Positions 22,635-24,483 of a stretch of 24,483 bases of DNA are shown in pieces. The stretch's first letter is position 1; every line of letters starts with the position of its first letter. Where the stretch lies: positions 1 to 24,483 of IMG/VR virus record IMGVR_UViG_3300006802_000541; one strand, given 5' to 3'. The stretch comes from a virus. The notes under the pieces were generated by a model. The model was not told where the DNA came from, did no database searches, and was given only the letters and a program-made list of their open reading frames with translations. The translations under genes were made by a program, and so were the position numbers.

Positions 22635-23573
22635 ATGGCAGTTGCAAAAAAACCAGTTAACTATTTAAATAACAAAGACATCTTAAAAGAAATCCACGCA
22701 AGCAAATCATCATATTGTTCTTTTTCAAAGAAAGAGTATCATCAATACGACATGATTATTGACACACCAGAGACCCCGCTAGAAAAGTCTCTTCCTATAT
22801 GTCTTAAAAAAGCAAGCATTCAACAAGCAAAAGAAAACAAAGCGGCTCGTTTATCAGCAGAACAAGGCTTAACAGGACAAAACAAGATTGATCCAAAAAC
22901 TATCGAAACAGATGGATTGATTTTTAGGGTAATGACTTGGGACCATGTACCGCTTGCTAAAAAGCAACCCAGAAAAATTGTTAAAAAGAAAACAGCACTA
23001 GACATCATTGACTTTGAAGATGAATTAGATCCTGCTGATTCATTGTTTGATGACTTAGAAGACAAAAAGAGCAAGAAAGAAATTGACGATTTGGTTCACG
23101 TTAAAGTTAATTTCCCTCCTTTTCAACATTATCGTTTAGATGCAGAGACTAACACCTTAACGTTAGTTGGTAAGTCACATTGGAAAGGTGGAGTCAAAAC
23201 TGGTGAGTTTACTACTAAAGCAGGTAACATCACTGACAAACTAGCACGTATGTATATCATGTTATGTGAAAAGTATGCTATGAAGTTCAATTGGCGAGGT
23301 TACACATATAACGATGAAATGCGTCAAAGTGCTATTCTACAATTAACTTATGTTGGCTTACGATTCAATGAAGCAAAATCTGCTAACCCGTTTGCATATT
23401 ATACTGCGGCTATCACTAATAGTTTCTGTAGAGTACTTAACTCTGAGAAACGCAACCAAAATATCAGAGACGACATTTTAGAAATGAATGGACTAAACCC
23501 ATCATTCACTAGACAAATGTCTGGCATGAATTTTGACAGTGCTAGTAATTTGGCAGAACAGGCAGAGTATTAA
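22635..23573 (+). CDS. gp55: Late-transcription sigma factor gp55
   Basis: 312 residues from ATG 22635, with AGAGGAAA at 22623-22630. An upstream in-frame TTG at 22584 is rejected because it has no ribosome site and lies in promoter sequence. gp55 binds host RNA polymerase core and recognises the late -10 element. The N-terminus VNYLNNKDILKEIHASKSSY (8-27) aligns with T4 gp55 (YNYVNNKELLQAI). The sigma region-2-like helices are residues 197-275: KLARMYIMLCEKYAMKFNW, RGYTYNDEMRQSAI, NPFAYYTAAITNSFCRVLNS. Between them is about 150 residues absent from T4 gp55 (185 residues), including a Lys/Asp-rich part and VGKSHWKGG (178-186), which I recall as conserved in marine T4-like gp55. The C-terminus lacks an obvious copy of T4's SLDFLYE clamp-binding tail. 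It is followed by gp47, as in T4. Confidence 0.92.
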   Translation: MAVAKKPVNYLNNKDILKEIHASKSSYCSFSKKEYHQYDMIIDTPETPLEKSLPICLKKASIQQAKENKAARLSAEQGLTGQNKIDPKTIETDGLIFRVMTWDHVPLAKKQPRKIVKKKTALDIIDFEDELDPADSLFDDLEDKKSKKEIDDLVHVKVNFPPFQHYRLDAETNTLTLVGKSHWKGGVKTGEFTTKAGNITDKLARMYIMLCEKYAMKFNWRGYTYNDEMRQSAILQLTYVGLRFNEAKSANPFAYYTAAITNSFCRVLNSEKRNQNIRDDILEMNGLNPSFTRQMSGMNFDSASNLAEQAEY

Positions 23574-23600
23574 TTTATCCGTTTTGTTTGTATTATGTTC

Positions 23601-23617
23601 TATTGTAAGTTACAATA
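23601..23617. repeat. Perfect 8+1+8 inverted repeat between gp55 and gp47
   Basis: TATTGTAA-G-TTACAATA lies in the 68-base gap between the gp55 stop and the gp47 ATG, 25 bases before the latter. As RNA it could form a 7-bp A/U-rich stem with a 3-base loop; as DNA it is a symmetric site of operator type. No run of T follows, so it is a poor terminator. No clear promoter was seen in the gap, so gp47 may be read from the gp55 promoter. Confidence 0.5.
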
Positions 23618-23641
23618 TAGCATTAATGTGGGTAACTAATT

Positions 23642-24483
23642 ATGGCTAATCTTTTTGAGAAAGCGGCAGTTTTTACAGATATACACTTTGGATTAAAAAG
23701 TAACAGTTTAATTCACAACCAAGATTGTTCTAATTTTGTTGACTGGTTTATAGAGAAAGCAAAAGAAGAAGAATGTGAAACGTGTTTCTTTTTAGGCGAC
23801 TGGAATCACCATAGATCCAGTATCAATATGCATACTATGCAGTTTGGTTTGCGAGCATTAGAAAAACTAAACAATGCATTTGACAAAGTGTATTTTATTC
23901 CGGGTAATCACGACCTTTACTATAGAGATAAAAGAGACATTCACTCTGTAGAGTGGGCTACCCATTTACCAAATATTATAATTGTTAACGATTGGTTCGA
24001 AGAAGGTGATTGTGTTATTGCTCCGTGGTTAGTCAATGACGATTATAAGCAATTAAAAAACAAAAAAGGCAAATATCTTTTTGGTCATTTAGAGTTACCC
24101 TACTTCTACATGAATGCTATGATCGAAATGCCTGATCACGGAGAACTTAACACAGATTACCTATCACAATTTGAGTGGGCATTCTCTGGTCACTTTCATA
24201 AAAGACAATCACGTAAAAATGTTTGGTACATAGGTAATGCGTTCCCACATAACTATGCAGACGCCGGTGACGATGCTAGAGGCATGATGGTACTAGAATG
24301 GGATAAAGAACCAGAATTTCATTCATGGCCTAATCAACCTAGATATAGAGTTTACAAATTAAGTGAGGTATTGGATAACCCAGAGGGCTTGCTTTTACCT
24401 GACAGCCATGTTAGAGTACATTTAGACATCGATATTTCTTATGAAGAAGCCAACTTTATTAGAGAAACATTGATACCAAAACA
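23642..24483 (+). CDS. gp47: Recombination endonuclease subunit gp47 (SbcD/Mre11-like), 3' end outside window
   Basis: 280 complete codons are visible from ATG 23642; the frame is open at the window end (T4 gp47 is 339 residues). gp47 is the nuclease partner of the gp46 ATPase, processing DNA ends for recombination-dependent replication and host DNA breakdown. Metallophosphoesterase motifs are intact: D13-x-H15 (FTDIHFG), G52-D53 (LGDWNHH), GNHD (88-91), GH at 148-149 (FGHLELP) and GHFH (183-186). These supply the metal ligands and catalytic His, so an active enzyme is expected. The ribosome site is weak (GTGGGTAAC upstream). A start at this ATG places the first motif at the usual distance from the N-terminus. 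gp46 would be expected downstream, outside the window. Confidence 0.93.
   Translation, partial: MANLFEKAAVFTDIHFGLKSNSLIHNQDCSNFVDWFIEKAKEEECETCFFLGDWNHHRSSINMHTMQFGLRALEKLNNAFDKVYFIPGNHDLYYRDKRDIHSVEWATHLPNIIIVNDWFEEGDCVIAPWLVNDDYKQLKNKKGKYLFGHLELPYFYMNAMIEMPDHGELNTDYLSQFEWAFSGHFHKRQSRKNVWYIGNAFPHNYADAGDDARGMMVLEWDKEPEFHSWPNQPRYRVYKLSEVLDNPEGLLLPDSHVRVHLDIDISYEEANFIRETLIPK

Noticed and set aside
1-24483. tRNA genes, CRISPR arrays, integrase or insertion sequences
   Set aside because: No cloverleaf, regularly spaced repeat, recombinase or transposase motif was recognised anywhere in the window.

Overview
This window is a block of late virion genes plus two replication/transcription genes from a large T4-like (exo-T-even) myovirus. 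The DNA is AT-rich. The gene set and order (gp48, gp53, hub, gp5, gp25, gp6, giant structural protein; then gp55 and gp47 divergently) match marine T4-like phages such as those of cyanobacteria and SAR11. The host cannot be fixed from the sequence, and no tRNA, integrase, insertion sequence, CRISPR array or photosynthesis gene was seen.

Layout. Bases 1-22448 are an almost gap-free minus-strand array, read right to left: gp48 tube cap (21702-22448), a 26-codon coupled mini-ORF (21622-21702), gp53 wedge (21315-21629), a probable gp27-type hub protein (19156-21315), a very long gp5 spike (14648-19153), gp25 wedge/sheath initiator (14177-14635), gp6 wedge (10761-14123), and a giant structural protein that starts at 10750 and is still open at base 1 (at least 3583 codons). 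Bases 22449-22634 are a divergent control region. The plus strand then carries the late sigma factor gp55 (22635-23573) and the start of the gp47 recombination nuclease (23642 to the end).

How it fits together. The minus-strand genes would build the baseplate: hub and spike (gp27-like plus gp5), tube cap (gp48), and wedge (gp53, gp25, gp6, giant protein). The octamer GATAAATA, the late-promoter form expected for a gp55-type sigma factor, was found on the minus strand only at three intergenic places: upstream of gp48, gp25 and gp6. The factor that should read them is encoded in the same window. The gp55 gene itself has a near-consensus host sigma-70 promoter whose spacer is filled by a perfect inverted repeat, suggesting early expression with possible repression.

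Most unusual points: a probable seven-bladed FG-GAP-like beta-propeller with extra domains inserted between blades inside the giant protein; a gp5 spike with about 1060 residues after its beta-helix, ending in a Hint-like (hedgehog/intein-type) domain; a 26-residue translationally coupled mini-gene; and a late-promoter octamer that fills the gp5-gp25 gap and ends only 4 bases before the gp25 start codon.
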